Shown in pieces: positions 10,867 to 20,721 of a stretch of DNA of 64,000 nucleotides (its first letter is position 1; each line of letters starts with the position of its first letter). Origin of the DNA: Pasteurella oralis (GTDB lineage Bacteria; Pseudomonadota; Gammaproteobacteria; Enterobacterales; Pasteurellaceae); the NCBI RefSeq assembly GCF_002850605.1, contig NZ_NXGB01000001.1, positions 186,001 through 250,000 of the forward strand, given 5' to 3'. A program made the translations under genes and the position numbers. Below the pieces are notes generated by a model, which worked only from the letters and a program-made list of their open reading frames with translations, ran no database searches and was not told the DNA's origin.

Positions 10867-11490
10867 TCATTTCGGCAGCGTTTCGTTCAGTTCCGTATAT
10901 TTCTCATTCATCTCCATTGCCCATTGCACTAAGTGTGGTGCGATGTCTTTCAAATTCACACCGAGTTTTTCACCACGTAAGGCGTACCAGTCGATCAAGC
11001 AAACAGCAGAAATGGTGCCTAAATTCAGTTCATCGCCGAATTGTACTAAATAACGTTCTAACTCTTTGAAACTGCGGATATTGCGTTCGGTTAATTGTTG
11101 ATGACGTGCAGTCCACCATTCGTTTTCAGGGCGGAGTAAACGCTCGGAAATAATCGGCAAGGTGTTTTCCATAATGCCGTCAGTTAGCGCGTGCAGTTGC
11201 AATACCTTCCAGCGTTGGCTGTTACGAGGCAATAAATGACTCTCTGACTGAGTTTGTGCACCAAGATGATCAAGGTATTCACAAATCACATGACTGTTAT
11301 ACAGCCATTCACCGTTATCCAGTTGTAATGCAGGCACACGCCCAAGCGGATTATCTTGATTGTGCGGTGAATTAGGATCAAAAGAAGATTGAATCGTGTG
11401 TAATTCAATTTGATCCTCAAGCTGATGATGTTTAATCACCGCCATCACTTTGCGTACATAAGGACTGGTGTTGGAATGCCAGAGTTTCAT
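10867..11490 (-). CDS. Glutathione S-transferase family protein
   Basis: At 207 residues it has the two-domain GST layout. The N-terminal thioredoxin-like domain has MKLWHSNTSPYVRKV, where the serine/tyrosine near residues 9-11 is the usual glutathione-activating position. It also has the cis-proline segment GRVPAL and the glutathione-contacting YNSHVICEYLD. An all-helical C-terminal domain follows. Overall it resembles the YibF/stringent-starvation-like group of bacterial GSTs. It begins 17 bases after the glutaredoxin-like gene, so the two are probably cotranscribed with glyQ. Confidence 0.85.
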   Translation of the reverse strand: MKLWHSNTSPYVRKVMAVIKHHQLEDQIELHTIQSSFDPNSPHNQDNPLGRVPALQLDNGEWLYNSHVICEYLDHLGAQTQSESHLLPRNSQRWKVLQLHALTDGIMENTLPIISERLLRPENEWWTARHQQLTERNIRSFKELERYLVQFGDELNLGTISAVCLIDWYALRGEKLGVNLKDIAPHLVQWAMEMNEKYTELNETLPK

Positions 11491-11507
11491 TTTTTGCTCC
11501 TTAATTT

Positions 11508-11774
11508 TTAGCCGAAAATGTCTTTTAACTGGAGAATATCGAGAATCACTTGCTCGTCTGCCAATAACAACGCCGGAATGCCAATATAGCCATTTTCTTT
11601 CGCTTGCTCAAAAGCGGGATGCTGATCACGCAGTGTTAAAAAACGTTTGAAATTTGCCATAGACGACATGATTTCAACGCTTTCATAGTCCACTTCTAAG
11701 CGCGCTAATTCTGCCACAAATGGGGCAGTATCAGGGCAGAGGTTGGCGAAGAATACAACGGGTTTGCTCATCAT
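11508..11774 (-). CDS. Glutaredoxin-related small protein
   Basis: This 88-residue protein fits the glutaredoxin fold: a first strand (KPVVFFANL), an active-site-like CPDT at residues 13-16, and the cis-proline segment YIGIPALLL near residue 64. It has only one cysteine in the motif, so it would act as a monothiol enzyme or bind a ligand through glutathione. It starts 26 bases downstream of the glyQ stop. Two adjacent ATG codons are possible starts; the first is better spaced from AGG. Its neighbour is a GST, so a shared glutathione-linked role is plausible. Confidence 0.75.
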   Translation of the reverse strand: MMSKPVVFFANLCPDTAPFVAELARLEVDYESVEIMSSMANFKRFLTLRDQHPAFEQAKENGYIGIPALLLADEQVILDILQLKDIFG

Positions 11775-11800
11775 AAAAATACCTGAAAATGAACCACACT

Positions 11801-12703
11801 TTATTTACAGCCCGGGAACCCTAAGGCTTCACGGCTTGCATAGTAAGCTTCCGCCACGCCTTTGGTTAATGCACGAATGCGTAAGATATAACGTTGGCGT
11901 TCCGTCACGGAAATCGCTTTACGTGCATCCAGCAAGTTAAAGCTATGTGCTGCTTTTAAAATGCGTTCGTAAGCCGGTAATGGCAACGGTTTTTCTAAGG
12001 CTAACAATTCGCTGGCTTCTTTTTCGTATTGATCGAAGCAATAGAATAAGAAGTCAGTGTTGGCGTATTCAAAGTTGTAGGTGGATTGTTCCACTTCGTT
12101 TTGGTGGAAAACATCGCCATAAGTGGTTTTACCTAATGGACCATCGGACCAGACAAGATCGTACACACTGTCTACACCTTGAATATACATCGCTAAACGT
12201 TCTAAACCGTAGGTAATTTCACCTGTAACAGGTTTACATTCTAATCCGCCGACTTGTTGGAAATACGTGAACTGGGTGACTTCCATACCGTTTAGCCAAA
12301 CTTCCCAGCCTAACCCCCAAGCGCCTAAAGTTGGGTTTTCCCAGTTATCTTCCACAAAACGAATATCGTTTTGAGTGGGGTCAAAACCAAGCATTTTTAA
12401 GCTGTCTAAGTAGAGTTCTTGAATATTATCGGGTGAGGGTTTTATGACGACTTGAAACTGGTAATAATGCTGTAAACGATTCGGATTTTCACCATAACGC
12501 CCGTCCGTTGGACGACGTGAAGGTTGTACATAAGCAAACGCCATTGGTTCAGGACCTAAAGCGCGTAAACAAGTCATCGGATGTGAAGTCCCAGCTCCAA
12601 CTTCCATATCAAAAGGTTGCACAACTGTACAACCTTGTTGCGCCCAGTAATCTTGCAGCGCCAAGATCATACCTTGAAAAGTGTTAACATTGAATTTTGT
12701 CAT
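11801..12703 (-). CDS. glyQ: Glycyl-tRNA synthetase, alpha subunit
   Basis: At 300 residues it has the family length. The start [22 protein letters not shown], given here only in part as [14 protein letters not shown], is diagnostic, as are the class II synthetase blocks [20 protein letters not shown] and [20 protein letters not shown]. The alpha chain holds the catalytic centre that charges tRNA-Gly; the beta chain is encoded at 8225-10294. It is the first gene of the leftward group glyQ, glutaredoxin-like, GST-like, membrane protein, glyS. Confidence 0.98.
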   Translation of the reverse strand: MTKFNVNTFQGMILALQDYWAQQGCTVVQPFDMEVGAGTSHPMTCLRALGPEPMAFAYVQPSRRPTDGRYGENPNRLQHYYQFQVVIKPSPDNIQELYLDSLKMLGFDPTQNDIRFVEDNWENPTLGAWGLGWEVWLNGMEVTQFTYFQQVGGLECKPVTGEITYGLERLAMYIQGVDSVYDLVWSDGPLGKTTYGDVFHQNEVEQSTYNFEYANTDFLFYCFDQYEKEASELLALEKPLPLPAYERILKAAHSFNLLDARKAISVTERQRYILRIRALTKGVAEAYYASREALGFPGCK

Positions 12704-12952
12704 AATAGTTTCTTGATAAAATTAGGTTAAAAATAGATCGAAAAATACGCTCTATTATAGGGGAAAGTCGCTTGGGGATAAAGAGTAATCTCTAGTGTGT
12801 AGTACGCATTTTGTGCCTTTTCAATAAAGTGCGGTCTATTTTAGCAAAGTTTTGCTTAATCGAACAAAATGGAGCAATTTTACTTGCCTGACAATAAGCA
12901 GCTTTTCAGGTAAACTTGGTCATCTTTTAGGCATATATTGAGGAGCTTGCTT

Positions 12953-14197
12953 ATGATGTACCAATGGTTGTTAACATTGAAAAAACCAAGTAATCAACTA
13001 TGGGTGACGCCTGCGATTTGGGCGTTAGTTACAGTGAGTTTTGTTTTTTCGCTACGTTTGGGGGCAAGAACATTAAAAGCAGGCATTCTACCCGATATCA
13101 CTCAAGATACCTTAGATGGTTTATTGGATGTGATTGCGTCAAGTATGCTTGCAGTAAGTACTTTTTCTTTATCTATTATGGTGTCAGCCTTTGTTTCTGC
13201 TGCAAGTAATGCAACACCGCGTGCGACGGATTTAGTGATGGGCGATCAGAATACACGCACAGCTATCACTAGTTTCATTTGTGCTTTTATTTACGCCATT
13301 ATTGCTAAAACTGCATTGGGTATGGAGTTTTATGAGCAAAATGGGCGTTTTATTTTGTTTATTAGTACTGTTGCCGTATTAGCTTATTTAATTGTCACTT
13401 TGATTCGCTGGGTTTACACCTTATCTCAATTAGGACGCTTAGGGAATACGCTAAGTAAAATTGAAAAAGTGACTGCAAAAGCATTACACCAATACCGTTT
13501 AGCACCAAGTATGCAAGCAACGCGAGTCAGTCAGTTAAGCCCTTACGCAAAGCCACTAAGAGCAGGATGTAGCGGCTATTTAACACATATTGATATGCAA
13601 ACTTTACAATCTCAAGCGCAGCAGCATGATTGTGCTATCCATATTAATGTACGTCCCGGTGAATTAATAACACCAGATACAGTACTTTGTTTAATTGATG
13701 GAGAGATGGAAGATATTGCGGTATTACAACAGAGTTTTGTTTTTGCTCGTGAAAGAACTTTTGAGCAAGATCCACATTGGGGATTTATTGTATTAAGCGA
13801 AGCAGCACAACGTGCATTATCCCCAGCAGTGAATGATCCTGGTACGGCAATTAATGTCATGACGATAATGATGTCATTGTTGTTAAACGACCAAATTGCG
13901 CCACAATCTGATGATGTGGGTTATGATCGTTTGTCTATTAAAGCGCTTGATTTTTGCGAGTTAATTCGTGATGGATTTTCTCCTATATCTCGTGATGGCG
14001 CAGGTATTTTAGAAGTTAATTTAGTGATGCAGAAAGTGTTAGCGGGAATTTGGCGTAATGTATCAGAACCTGCAATTGCAGAAGCTGCATTTGAGATGGC
14101 ACAACTTGCTTTAGCACGTGCGAAAAATGAAATGACGTTTGAACCTGAATTAAACCTACTAATACAAAAGCATCAAGTATTATTTGAACAGGCATAA
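12953..14197 (+). CDS. DUF2254 family membrane protein
   Basis: This 414-residue protein has about four transmembrane helices in the first 165 residues and a soluble C-terminal domain. It carries the conserved DUF2254 blocks MVSAFVSAASNATPRATDLV and DQNTRTAITSFICAFIYAI, and later WGFIVLSEAAQRALSPAVND. I placed the start at ATG 12953, seven bases after AGGAG; a TTG upstream would overlap the ribosome site. Its function is unknown. It stands alone, divergent from glyQ; the 249-base gap between them carries an uptake sequence at 12827-12835. Confidence 0.85.
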   Translation: MMYQWLLTLKKPSNQLWVTPAIWALVTVSFVFSLRLGARTLKAGILPDITQDTLDGLLDVIASSMLAVSTFSLSIMVSAFVSAASNATPRATDLVMGDQNTRTAITSFICAFIYAIIAKTALGMEFYEQNGRFILFISTVAVLAYLIVTLIRWVYTLSQLGRLGNTLSKIEKVTAKALHQYRLAPSMQATRVSQLSPYAKPLRAGCSGYLTHIDMQTLQSQAQQHDCAIHINVRPGELITPDTVLCLIDGEMEDIAVLQQSFVFARERTFEQDPHWGFIVLSEAAQRALSPAVNDPGTAINVMTIMMSLLLNDQIAPQSDDVGYDRLSIKALDFCELIRDGFSPISRDGAGILEVNLVMQKVLAGIWRNVSEPAIAEAAFEMAQLALARAKNEMTFEPELNLLIQKHQVLFEQA

Positions 14198-14296
14198 GCA
14201 GATAAAAGTGCGATGAAGAATTAATGACGGCAGGTCAAAACTTCCGCTATAATGACCGCACTTTGTCTTACTAAAAACAATTTGAAGGAATTTATC

Positions 14297-15154
14297 ATGC
14301 AAAATCCAAAAGATGATGTACTTTATGCACCGATTGAATGGCAAGATTGCAGTACAGGATATACGGATATCCTTTATCATAAATCTGTTGATGGTATTGC
14401 TAAAATTACTATTAATCGCCCTGAAGTACGTAATGCTTTTCGTCCTCAAACAGTAAAAGAAATGATTCAGGCTTTTTCAGATGCGCGTTTTGATGAAAAA
14501 ATTGGTGTGATTGTTTTAACAGGACAAGGAGAGAAAGCGTTTTGTTCTGGCGGTGATCAAAAAGTACGTGGTGACTACGGTGGGTACAAAGATGATAGTG
14601 GTGTACACCATTTAAATGTATTGGATTTTCAACGTGATATTCGCACTTGTCCGAAACCTGTCGTTGCGATGGTTGCAGGTTATGCAATCGGTGGTGGTCA
14701 TGTGTTACATATGATTTGTGATTTAACGATTGCTGCAGAAAATGCAATTTTTGGTCAAACTGGACCAAAAGTGGGCTCATTTGATGGCGGCTGGGGAGCA
14801 AGCTATATGGCGCGTATTGTTGGTCAGAAAAAAGCGCGTGAAATTTGGTTCTTATGCCGTCAATATGATGCTAAAGAAGCGTTGGAAATGGGCTTAGTGA
14901 ATACTGTTGTGCCTTATACTGATTTAGAAAAAGAAACCATACGTTGGTGTCGTGAAATGCTGCGCAATAGCCCAATCGCATTACGTTGCTTAAAAGCCGC
15001 CTTAAATGCGGATTGTGATGGTCAATCGGGTTTACAAGAACTTGCAGGTAATGCCACTATGTTATTCTATATGACTGAAGAAGGACAAGAAGGGCGTAAT
15101 GCTTTTAATGAAAAACGTGCACCTGATTTTAGTAAGTTTAAACGTAATCCATAA
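14297..15154 (+). CDS. menB: 1,4-dihydroxy-2-naphthoyl-CoA synthase
   Basis: This crotonase-fold enzyme closes the naphthoate ring from o-succinylbenzoyl-CoA in menaquinone synthesis. The ATG at 14297 follows AAGGAA and gives 285 residues, the length of E. coli MenB; the longer open frame upstream crosses an uptake sequence and is not used. The active-site blocks [17 protein letters not shown] and [18 protein letters not shown] are present, as is [15 protein letters not shown]. menC follows 230 bases downstream, with a small membrane-protein gene between them. Confidence 0.97.
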   Translation: MQNPKDDVLYAPIEWQDCSTGYTDILYHKSVDGIAKITINRPEVRNAFRPQTVKEMIQAFSDARFDEKIGVIVLTGQGEKAFCSGGDQKVRGDYGGYKDDSGVHHLNVLDFQRDIRTCPKPVVAMVAGYAIGGGHVLHMICDLTIAAENAIFGQTGPKVGSFDGGWGASYMARIVGQKKAREIWFLCRQYDAKEALEMGLVNTVVPYTDLEKETIRWCREMLRNSPIALRCLKAALNADCDGQSGLQELAGNATMLFYMTEEGQEGRNAFNEKRAPDFSKFKRNP

Positions 15155-15220
15155 TTATCTAGTGTGGTTGAAATTTAGTAAATTTTGACCGCACTTTTCA
15201 ACACATAAGGAATGAAGTCT

Positions 15221-15382
15221 ATGTTTTCTTGGAAAAAAATCTTTTTTTATAGCTTAATCATGATGTTTGTCGTTGTCCTATTGTTTATAGGTGGAATGTT
15301 TGTGTTAAGCAATGATGCCAAAGATAGATGCTTAGATTATGGTGGTCACTACAATGAAGTGACAAAAATATGTGAACAATAA
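15221..15382 (+). CDS. Small single-pass membrane protein with a C-terminal cysteine pair
   Basis: This 53-residue frame starts at ATG 15221, nine bases after AAGGA, and stops at TAA 15380-15382, two bases before the menC start. It has a short basic N-terminus (MFSWKK), one long hydrophobic helix (about residues 7-29), and a hydrophilic tail with CLDYGGHYNEVTKIC, two cysteines 14 apart around GG. I do not know a named family. The membrane-anchored CxxxGG...C pattern recurs in short proteins of Pasteurellaceae, and an N-in topology would put the tail in the periplasm, where the cysteines could form a disulfide. Spacing suggests coupling to menC. Confidence 0.65.
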   Translation: MFSWKKIFFYSLIMMFVVVLLFIGGMFVLSNDAKDRCLDYGGHYNEVTKICEQ

Positions 15383-15384
15383 TA

Positions 15385-16371
15385 ATGGTTAGAACATTTC
15401 ATTTATATAAATATTCAATTCCTGTCGATAGTCAGCTGATTTTACGCCATCGTTTTTTGAAAAAGCGTGAAGGGCTTTTGGTTCAAGTTTGTTGTGATGA
15501 TGCACAAGGTTGGGGCGAAATTGCACCTTTACCTGAATTTAGTCAAGAAACGTTAGAGCAGGCACTTGAACAAACGGTTACTTGGTTAAAAGAATGGACT
15601 ATGACGACAAATAAATTATCGTTAGAACATTTATATCCTTCAGTGGCATTTGGATTAAGTTGTGCGTTGGCTGAAATGAAAGGCTTGCTTGGTGAAGCTG
15701 GCAATTATCAAGTTGCGCCACTGTGCTATGGCGATCCTGATGAACTTTATGCGCCACTTAATCAAATGCAAGGTGAGAAAGTAGCTAAAATAAAAGTGGG
15801 TATGTATGAAGCCAATCGCGATGGTTTGATTGCAGATATGTTATTAGAAGCCATTCCAGATTTACAGTTACGACTTGATGCAAATCGTAGCTGGACACTG
15901 ACTAAAGCACAAATGTTTGCCAAATATGTTAAGCCTGAACATCGTGCACGTATCCAATTTTTAGAAGAACCTTGTAAAACGCCAGCAGAAAGCTTGCAAT
16001 TTGCACAAGATACAGGTATCGCTATTGCTTGGGATGAAACTGTGCGTGAACCAGATTTTTGTGTAGAAAAACAAGCCAATTTAGCAGCTCTTGTGATAAA
16101 ACCGACATTAGTTGGTTCGTTACAACGCTGTATCCAATTAATTGAACAAGCCCACCAATGCAGTTTAAAAGCTGTCATTAGTTCTTCAATTGAAAGTAGT
16201 TTGGGGTTGACACAATTAGCACGTATTGCTCAACAATATACACCAAATACGGTGCCTGGTTTGGATACACTAGATTTAATGGACTACCAATTAGTTCGCG
16301 CATGGCAGGGTTCGAGTTTGCCATTAGTTGGGTTGGATTCAGAATTTGTCGAACCTTTAGCTATGGACTGA
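15385..16371 (+). CDS. menC: o-Succinylbenzoate synthase
   Basis: This 328-residue member of the enolase superfamily dehydrates SHCHC to o-succinylbenzoate in menaquinone synthesis. The capping domain covers roughly the first 95 residues. The barrel has the catalytic lysine motif KIKVGMYE, the metal ligands LRLDANRSW and FLEEPC, WDE of AIAWDETVRE, and VIKPTLVGS with the second lysine. It follows the small membrane-protein gene by two bases and menB before that, so the three genes are probably one unit. Confidence 0.95.
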   Translation: MVRTFHLYKYSIPVDSQLILRHRFLKKREGLLVQVCCDDAQGWGEIAPLPEFSQETLEQALEQTVTWLKEWTMTTNKLSLEHLYPSVAFGLSCALAEMKGLLGEAGNYQVAPLCYGDPDELYAPLNQMQGEKVAKIKVGMYEANRDGLIADMLLEAIPDLQLRLDANRSWTLTKAQMFAKYVKPEHRARIQFLEEPCKTPAESLQFAQDTGIAIAWDETVREPDFCVEKQANLAALVIKPTLVGSLQRCIQLIEQAHQCSLKAVISSSIESSLGLTQLARIAQQYTPNTVPGLDTLDLMDYQLVRAWQGSSLPLVGLDSEFVEPLAMD

Positions 16372-16443
16372 TAAGACCAGCGAATTACTGTTATTTTAGA
16401 AAAAGCAGTTATAATTTTTAAGTTTTAAAATTAGGAAAGCATT

Positions 16444-16896
16444 ATGGCGCAAAAATCACGAATTTTGCTGTTAAATGGTCCAAACTTGAATATGTTAGGG
16501 GCACGCGAGCCTAAGCATTATGGGCGTTTATCTTTATCTGCAATTGAACAGCATTTACATGCATTAGCAGACCAGTATCAATTGCAGTTAGACTGTTTTC
16601 AATCCAATAGTGAAGAAAAATTGATTGAGAAAATTCATCAAAGTTTTCAACAAGTGGATTTTATTATTATCAATCCAGCCGCATTTACGCATACGAGTAT
16701 TGCATTACGCGATGCTTTATTAGCGGTTGCGATTCCTTTTGTCGAAGTACATCTTTCGAATGTTCATCAGCGTGAAGCTTTCCGTCACCATTCTTATTTT
16801 AGTGATGTGGCTGAGGGAGTTATTTGTGGCTTAGGCGCTCAGGGATATGAATTTGCATTACAGTTTGCACGAGATTTTCTGTTTAAAACACGTTAG
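16444..16896 (+). CDS. aroQ: 3-Dehydroquinate dehydratase, type II
   Basis: At 150 residues it has the type II length. [15 protein letters not shown] at the N-terminus holds the conserved asparagine and arginine, HYG carries the catalytic tyrosine loop, [16 protein letters not shown] binds substrate, and [18 protein letters not shown] holds the catalytic histidine. It makes 3-dehydroshikimate in the aromatic amino-acid pathway and forms dodecamers in known cases. A weak GGAAAG-type site precedes the ATG. Confidence 0.97.
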   Translation: MAQKSRILLLNGPNLNMLGAREPKHYGRLSLSAIEQHLHALADQYQLQLDCFQSNSEEKLIEKIHQSFQQVDFIIINPAAFTHTSIALRDALLAVAIPFVEVHLSNVHQREAFRHHSYFSDVAEGVICGLGAQGYEFALQFARDFLFKTR

Positions 16897-17055
16897 ATTA
16901 AAGAAAATAACGTAAATTTGCAGAATTTTATCGCAAAGTTACTCTTTTTCAGGTAATCTCTCGCACGAGATGTAGAATTAACCAACTTGCACTGGAATAT
17001 GACACCGGAGTGATAGAAAAGTGCGGTCAAAAAATAATAAGTTAGGACATAGATT

Positions 17056-17520
17056 ATGGACATTCGTAAAATTAAAAAGCTTATCGAATTAGTAGAAGAA
17101 TCAGGCATTATGGAACTCGAAATCTCCGAAGGAGAAGAGTCTGTTCGCATTAATCGTGGTTCTGCTGCGCCGACAGCTGTGCAATATAGTGTACCTGTGC
17201 AAGCACCAGTTGCGGCACCAGCACCTGTAGCAGCAACACCAAGTGTGCCAACACCAGCAGCACCTGTGGCAAGTGAAACTGTGACAGGTCATGCAATTCG
17301 TTCACCAATGGTAGGTACTTTTTATCGCAGCCCAAGCCCTGAAGCGAAACCGTTCGTCGAAGTGGGGCAAAGCGTGAAAGTAGGTGATGCGCTTTGTATT
17401 GTAGAAGCCATGAAGATGATGAACCGTATCGAAGCAGATAAAGCGGGTGTGGTCAAAGCGATTTTAATCAATGATGGTGAACCAGTTGAATTTGATGAAA
17501 AACTTATCATCATTGAATAA
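17056..17520 (+). CDS. accB: Acetyl-CoA carboxylase biotin carboxyl carrier protein (BCCP)
   Basis: This 154-residue protein has an N-terminal helical region, an alanine/proline-rich linker (about residues 38-72) and a C-terminal biotinyl domain. The biotin attachment lysine is K120 in [11 protein letters not shown]. It carries the carboxyl group between AccC and the AccAD transferase for malonyl-CoA synthesis. The start [18 protein letters not shown] is standard. The 159-base leader after aroQ includes an uptake sequence at 17019-17027. accC follows, but a hairpin lies between them. Confidence 0.98.
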   Translation: MDIRKIKKLIELVEESGIMELEISEGEESVRINRGSAAPTAVQYSVPVQAPVAAPAPVAATPSVPTPAAPVASETVTGHAIRSPMVGTFYRSPSPEAKPFVEVGQSVKVGDALCIVEAMKMMNRIEADKAGVVKAILINDGEPVEFDEKLIIIE

Positions 17521-17534
17521 TCAAAAATAACTCT

Positions 17535-17563
17535 AAATAAGCGATATCATATCGCTTATTTTT
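17535..17563 (+). terminator. Terminator-like hairpin between accB and accC
   Basis: A 13-bp inverted repeat (AAATAAGCGATAT at 17535-17547 and its complement at 17549-17561) is followed by TTTTTC. It looks like an intrinsic terminator or attenuator inside the accBC operon and could lower accC expression relative to accB. Confidence 0.7.
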
Positions 17564-17621
17564 CATATTAATTTATTTTAAATAGTGATTTTACTATTTA
17601 ACTCACAAGTGGAATTTTCTT

Positions 17622-18968
17622 ATGTTAGAGAAAGTTGTTATTGCCAATCGTGGTGAAATTGCGCTACGTATTTTGCGTGCTTGCAAAGAATTAGGCATTA
17701 AGACCGTTGCGGTGCATTCCACAGCAGACCGTGAATTAAAACATGTTTTACTTGCTGATGAAACTGTTTGTATCGGTCCTGCGCCTTCAGCGAAAAGTTA
17801 TCTGAATATTCCAGCGATCATTGCCGCAGCCGAAGTGACGGGTGCTGATGCAATTCATCCGGGGTATGGCTTTTTATCTGAAAATGCAGATTTTGCTGAG
17901 CAAGTAGAGCGATCCGGCTTTGTGTTTATTGGACCCACAGCAGATGTGATTCGCTTAATGGGAGATAAAGTTTCCGCGATTGAAGCGATGAAAAAATCTG
18001 GCGTACCTTGCGTACCTGGTTCTGATGGACCAGTTGGTTCTGACATGGCAAAAAATAAAGAAATTGCGAAACGTATTGGTTATCCTGTAATTATTAAAGC
18101 ATCTGGCGGCGGTGGCGGTCGTGGTATGCGTGTTGTGCGTGATGAATCTTCTTTAGAAGAATCTATTGCAATGACTAAAGCGGAAGCTAAGGCGGCATTT
18201 AATAATGACATGGTATACATGGAAAAATATTTAGAAAATCCACGTCATATTGAAATTCAAGTATTAGCAGATACACATGGTAATGCAATTTATTTAGCGG
18301 AACGTGATTGTTCAATGCAGCGCCGTCATCAAAAAGTCGTGGAAGAAGCACCTGCGCCAGGTATTTCTGAAGAAGTGCGCCGTGATATTGGTACACGCTG
18401 TGCAAAAGCTTGCATTGAAATTGGTTATCGTGGCGCGGGTACTTTTGAGTTCTTATATGAAAATGGTGAGTTCTATTTCATCGAAATGAATACCCGTATT
18501 CAAGTGGAACATCCAGTCACAGAAATGATTACAGGCGTGGATCTGGTTAAAGAACAATTACGTATTGCAGCAGGTTTGCCACTGTCGATTAAACAAGAAG
18601 ATGTTAAAGTACGTGGTCATGCTATGGAATGTCGTATTAATGCAGAAGATCCAAAATCGTTCTTGCCTTCACCAGGCAAAGTAGAGCATTTACATTCGCC
18701 AGGGGGATTAGGTGTGCGTTGGGATTCTCATGTCTATGCAGGCTATACCGTACCGCCACATTATGATTCAATGATTGCTAAATTGATTACGTATGGTGAT
18801 ACTCGTGAAGTTGCTATTCGTCGTATGCAAAATGCATTAGGTGAAACCATTATTAGCGGAATTAAAACGAATATTCCATTGCATGAATTAATTTTAGCAG
18901 ATGAAAATTTCCAACAAGGTGGAACGAATATTCATTACCTTGAGAAGAAATTAGGTATGCGTGATTAA
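17622..18968 (+). CDS. accC: Acetyl-CoA carboxylase, biotin carboxylase subunit
   Basis: This 448-residue ATP-grasp enzyme carboxylates biotin on AccB. It starts [20 protein letters not shown], the family signature. The glycine-rich ATP loop is [14 protein letters not shown], and the catalytic and bicarbonate-binding region is [14 protein letters not shown]. Length and motifs are complete. It follows accB after a 101-base gap with a terminator-like hairpin, and is itself followed by a strong terminator. Confidence 0.99.
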   Translation: MLEKVVIANRGEIALRILRACKELGIKTVAVHSTADRELKHVLLADETVCIGPAPSAKSYLNIPAIIAAAEVTGADAIHPGYGFLSENADFAEQVERSGFVFIGPTADVIRLMGDKVSAIEAMKKSGVPCVPGSDGPVGSDMAKNKEIAKRIGYPVIIKASGGGGGRGMRVVRDESSLEESIAMTKAEAKAAFNNDMVYMEKYLENPRHIEIQVLADTHGNAIYLAERDCSMQRRHQKVVEEAPAPGISEEVRRDIGTRCAKACIEIGYRGAGTFEFLYENGEFYFIEMNTRIQVEHPVTEMITGVDLVKEQLRIAAGLPLSIKQEDVKVRGHAMECRINAEDPKSFLPSPGKVEHLHSPGGLGVRWDSHVYAGYTVPPHYDSMIAKLITYGDTREVAIRRMQNALGETIISGIKTNIPLHELILADENFQQGGTNIHYLEKKLGMRD

Positions 18969-18990
18969 TTAATCATGCTTGTGTTAAACA

Positions 18991-19017
18991 AAAAAGTGGA
19001 TTTGCTCCACTTTTTTT
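18991..19017 (+). terminator. accBC operon terminator
   Basis: AAAAAGTGGA and TCCACTTTTT form a perfect 10-bp stem around a TTTGC loop, followed by further T residues. It lies 22 bases after the accC stop and just before yhdT. Confidence 0.93.
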
Positions 19018-19033
19018 ATATATGGATGATTTT

Positions 19034-19288
19034 ATGAGCAAACTTTCTCGTTATAAACAAGCTACTAAGGAAGCTCGTTGGGCATTAGGCTTAACTATTT
19101 TGTATGTAATAGGTTGGTGTTTGTGTGCTTACTTACCGAAAGGAACTTCAGGACCCATTGGATTTCCGTTATGGTTTGAATTAGCATGTATTTATTTACC
19201 TATCTTATTTATTGTGGTTGCTTATTGGGTCATTAAAATCGTCTATCAAGATATGGATTTAGATCATGAGCAAGAGGAGCAACAATAA
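19034..19288 (+). CDS. yhdT: YhdT family membrane protein
   Basis: This roughly 84-residue protein has two transmembrane helices and the YhdT block KEARWALGLTILYVIGW. It always accompanies panF in enterobacteria and Pasteurellaceae, and here its stop codon overlaps the panF start (TAATG). I prefer the ATG at 19034, because GGATGA lies upstream of it; the ATG at 19022 is in frame but has only the terminator T-run in front. Its function is unknown, perhaps helping pantothenate uptake. Confidence 0.88.
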   Translation: MSKLSRYKQATKEARWALGLTILYVIGWCLCAYLPKGTSGPIGFPLWFELACIYLPILFIVVAYWVIKIVYQDMDLDHEQEEQQ

Positions 19289-20721
19289 TGAATTTAGGTA
19301 TTGTGCTCCCTTTAGTTATCTATTTAACTTTTGTATTTGGTGCTGCGATTTATGCTTATGTAAAACGTCAAAAAGGGGATTTTTTAACAGAATATTATGT
19401 GGGCAGTCGCTCTATGACAGGGTTTGTGCTAGCCATGACAACAGCAGCAACCTATGCGAGCGCAAGCTCATTTATTGGTGGACCTGGTGCTGCTTATAAA
19501 TTTGGTTTAGGTTGGGTATTGTTAGCGATGATTCAAGTACCAGCTGTTTGGCTTGCATTAGGTGCTTTAGGTAAAAAATTTGCACTTCTTTCACGTGAAA
19601 GCAAAGCGTTAACTATTAACGATTTGTTACTTCATCGCTATAAAAATAAGTATTTGGTTTGGGTTGCCAGTATTGCGCTGTTAATCGCATTTTTTGCTGC
19701 GATGACAGTACAGTTTATTGGGGGGGCAAGATTATTAGAAAGTACGATTGGCATTGATTACCGTAGCGCATTACTGATTTTTGCCTTAACTGTCGGAATT
19801 TATACCTTCATTGGCGGTTTTCGTGCTGTCGTCTTGACAGATACGATTCAGGGGACAGTCATGATTTTTGGTACGCTGATTCTACTTGGTGGCGTTATTT
19901 ATGCAGCTGGTGGTGTTGAAAGTGCGGTGCAAAAATTGACAGAAATTAATCCTGATTTAGTTAGTCCCTATGGACCGAATGAGATGCTTGATTTTCAATT
20001 TATGGCATCTTTTTGGATCTTAGTTTGTTTTGGTGTAGTTGGTTTACCACATACTGCCGTACGCTGTATGGCGTTTAAAGATAGTAAAGCCTTACATAGT
20101 GGTATGTTAATTGGGACTATCGTGTTAAGTATTGTTATGCTCGGTATGCATTTGTCAGGTGCATTAGGTCGTGTAGTTTTACCTGATTTAACTATTCCAG
20201 ACCAAGTAATTCCAAGTTTAATGCTACAAGTCTTGCCACCTATTGTTGCTGGTATCTTTTTAGCAGCACCCATGTCTGCCATCATGTCGACCATTGATGC
20301 ACAATTAATTCAATCTTCATCGATCTTTGTTAAAGATCTGTATTTATCTGCTAAACCTGAAATGGCACAGAATCAGCGTAAAATTAGCTGGCTTTCTTCT
20401 CTAATTACGCTAATTTTGACCGCACTTTTAATTCTTGCTGCATTAAATCCGCCAGATATGATTATTTGGCTAAATTTATTTGCTTTTGGTGGATTAGAAG
20501 CTGCATTCTTATGGGTTATTATCCTCGGTTTATATTGGGATAAAGCAAATGCTTATGGCGCGATAAGCTCAATGGTAGTCGGTTTAGCAACTTATATTTT
20601 GCTCACTTCATTCTCGATTAAATTATTTAATTTCCATGCTATTGTTCCTTCATTAGTATTCGGATTAGTGGCATTTCTAGTTGGGAATAAGGTTGGTGAG
20701 AAGAAGATAATTAAGTTTTAA
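19288..20721 (+). CDS. panF: Sodium/pantothenate symporter
   Basis: This 477-residue inner-membrane protein of the sodium:solute symporter family has about 12-13 helices. SSS hallmarks are GDFLTEYYVGSRSMTGFVLAMT near residue 35 (quoted in part: YYVGSRSMTG), ATYASASSFIGGPGAAYKFG and GGFRAVVLTDTIQG. It imports pantothenate, the precursor of coenzyme A, with Na+. It is coupled to yhdT through a one-base overlap. An internal uptake sequence lies near 20419-20428. Confidence 0.94.
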   Translation: MNLGIVLPLVIYLTFVFGAAIYAYVKRQKGDFLTEYYVGSRSMTGFVLAMTTAATYASASSFIGGPGAAYKFGLGWVLLAMIQVPAVWLALGALGKKFALLSRESKALTINDLLLHRYKNKYLVWVASIALLIAFFAAMTVQFIGGARLLESTIGIDYRSALLIFALTVGIYTFIGGFRAVVLTDTIQGTVMIFGTLILLGGVIYAAGGVESAVQKLTEINPDLVSPYGPNEMLDFQFMASFWILVCFGVVGLPHTAVRCMAFKDSKALHSGMLIGTIVLSIVMLGMHLSGALGRVVLPDLTIPDQVIPSLMLQVLPPIVAGIFLAAPMSAIMSTIDAQLIQSSSIFVKDLYLSAKPEMAQNQRKISWLSSLITLILTALLILAALNPPDMIIWLNLFAFGGLEAAFLWVIILGLYWDKANAYGAISSMVVGLATYILLTSFSIKLFNFHAIVPSLVFGLVAFLVGNKVGEKKIIKF

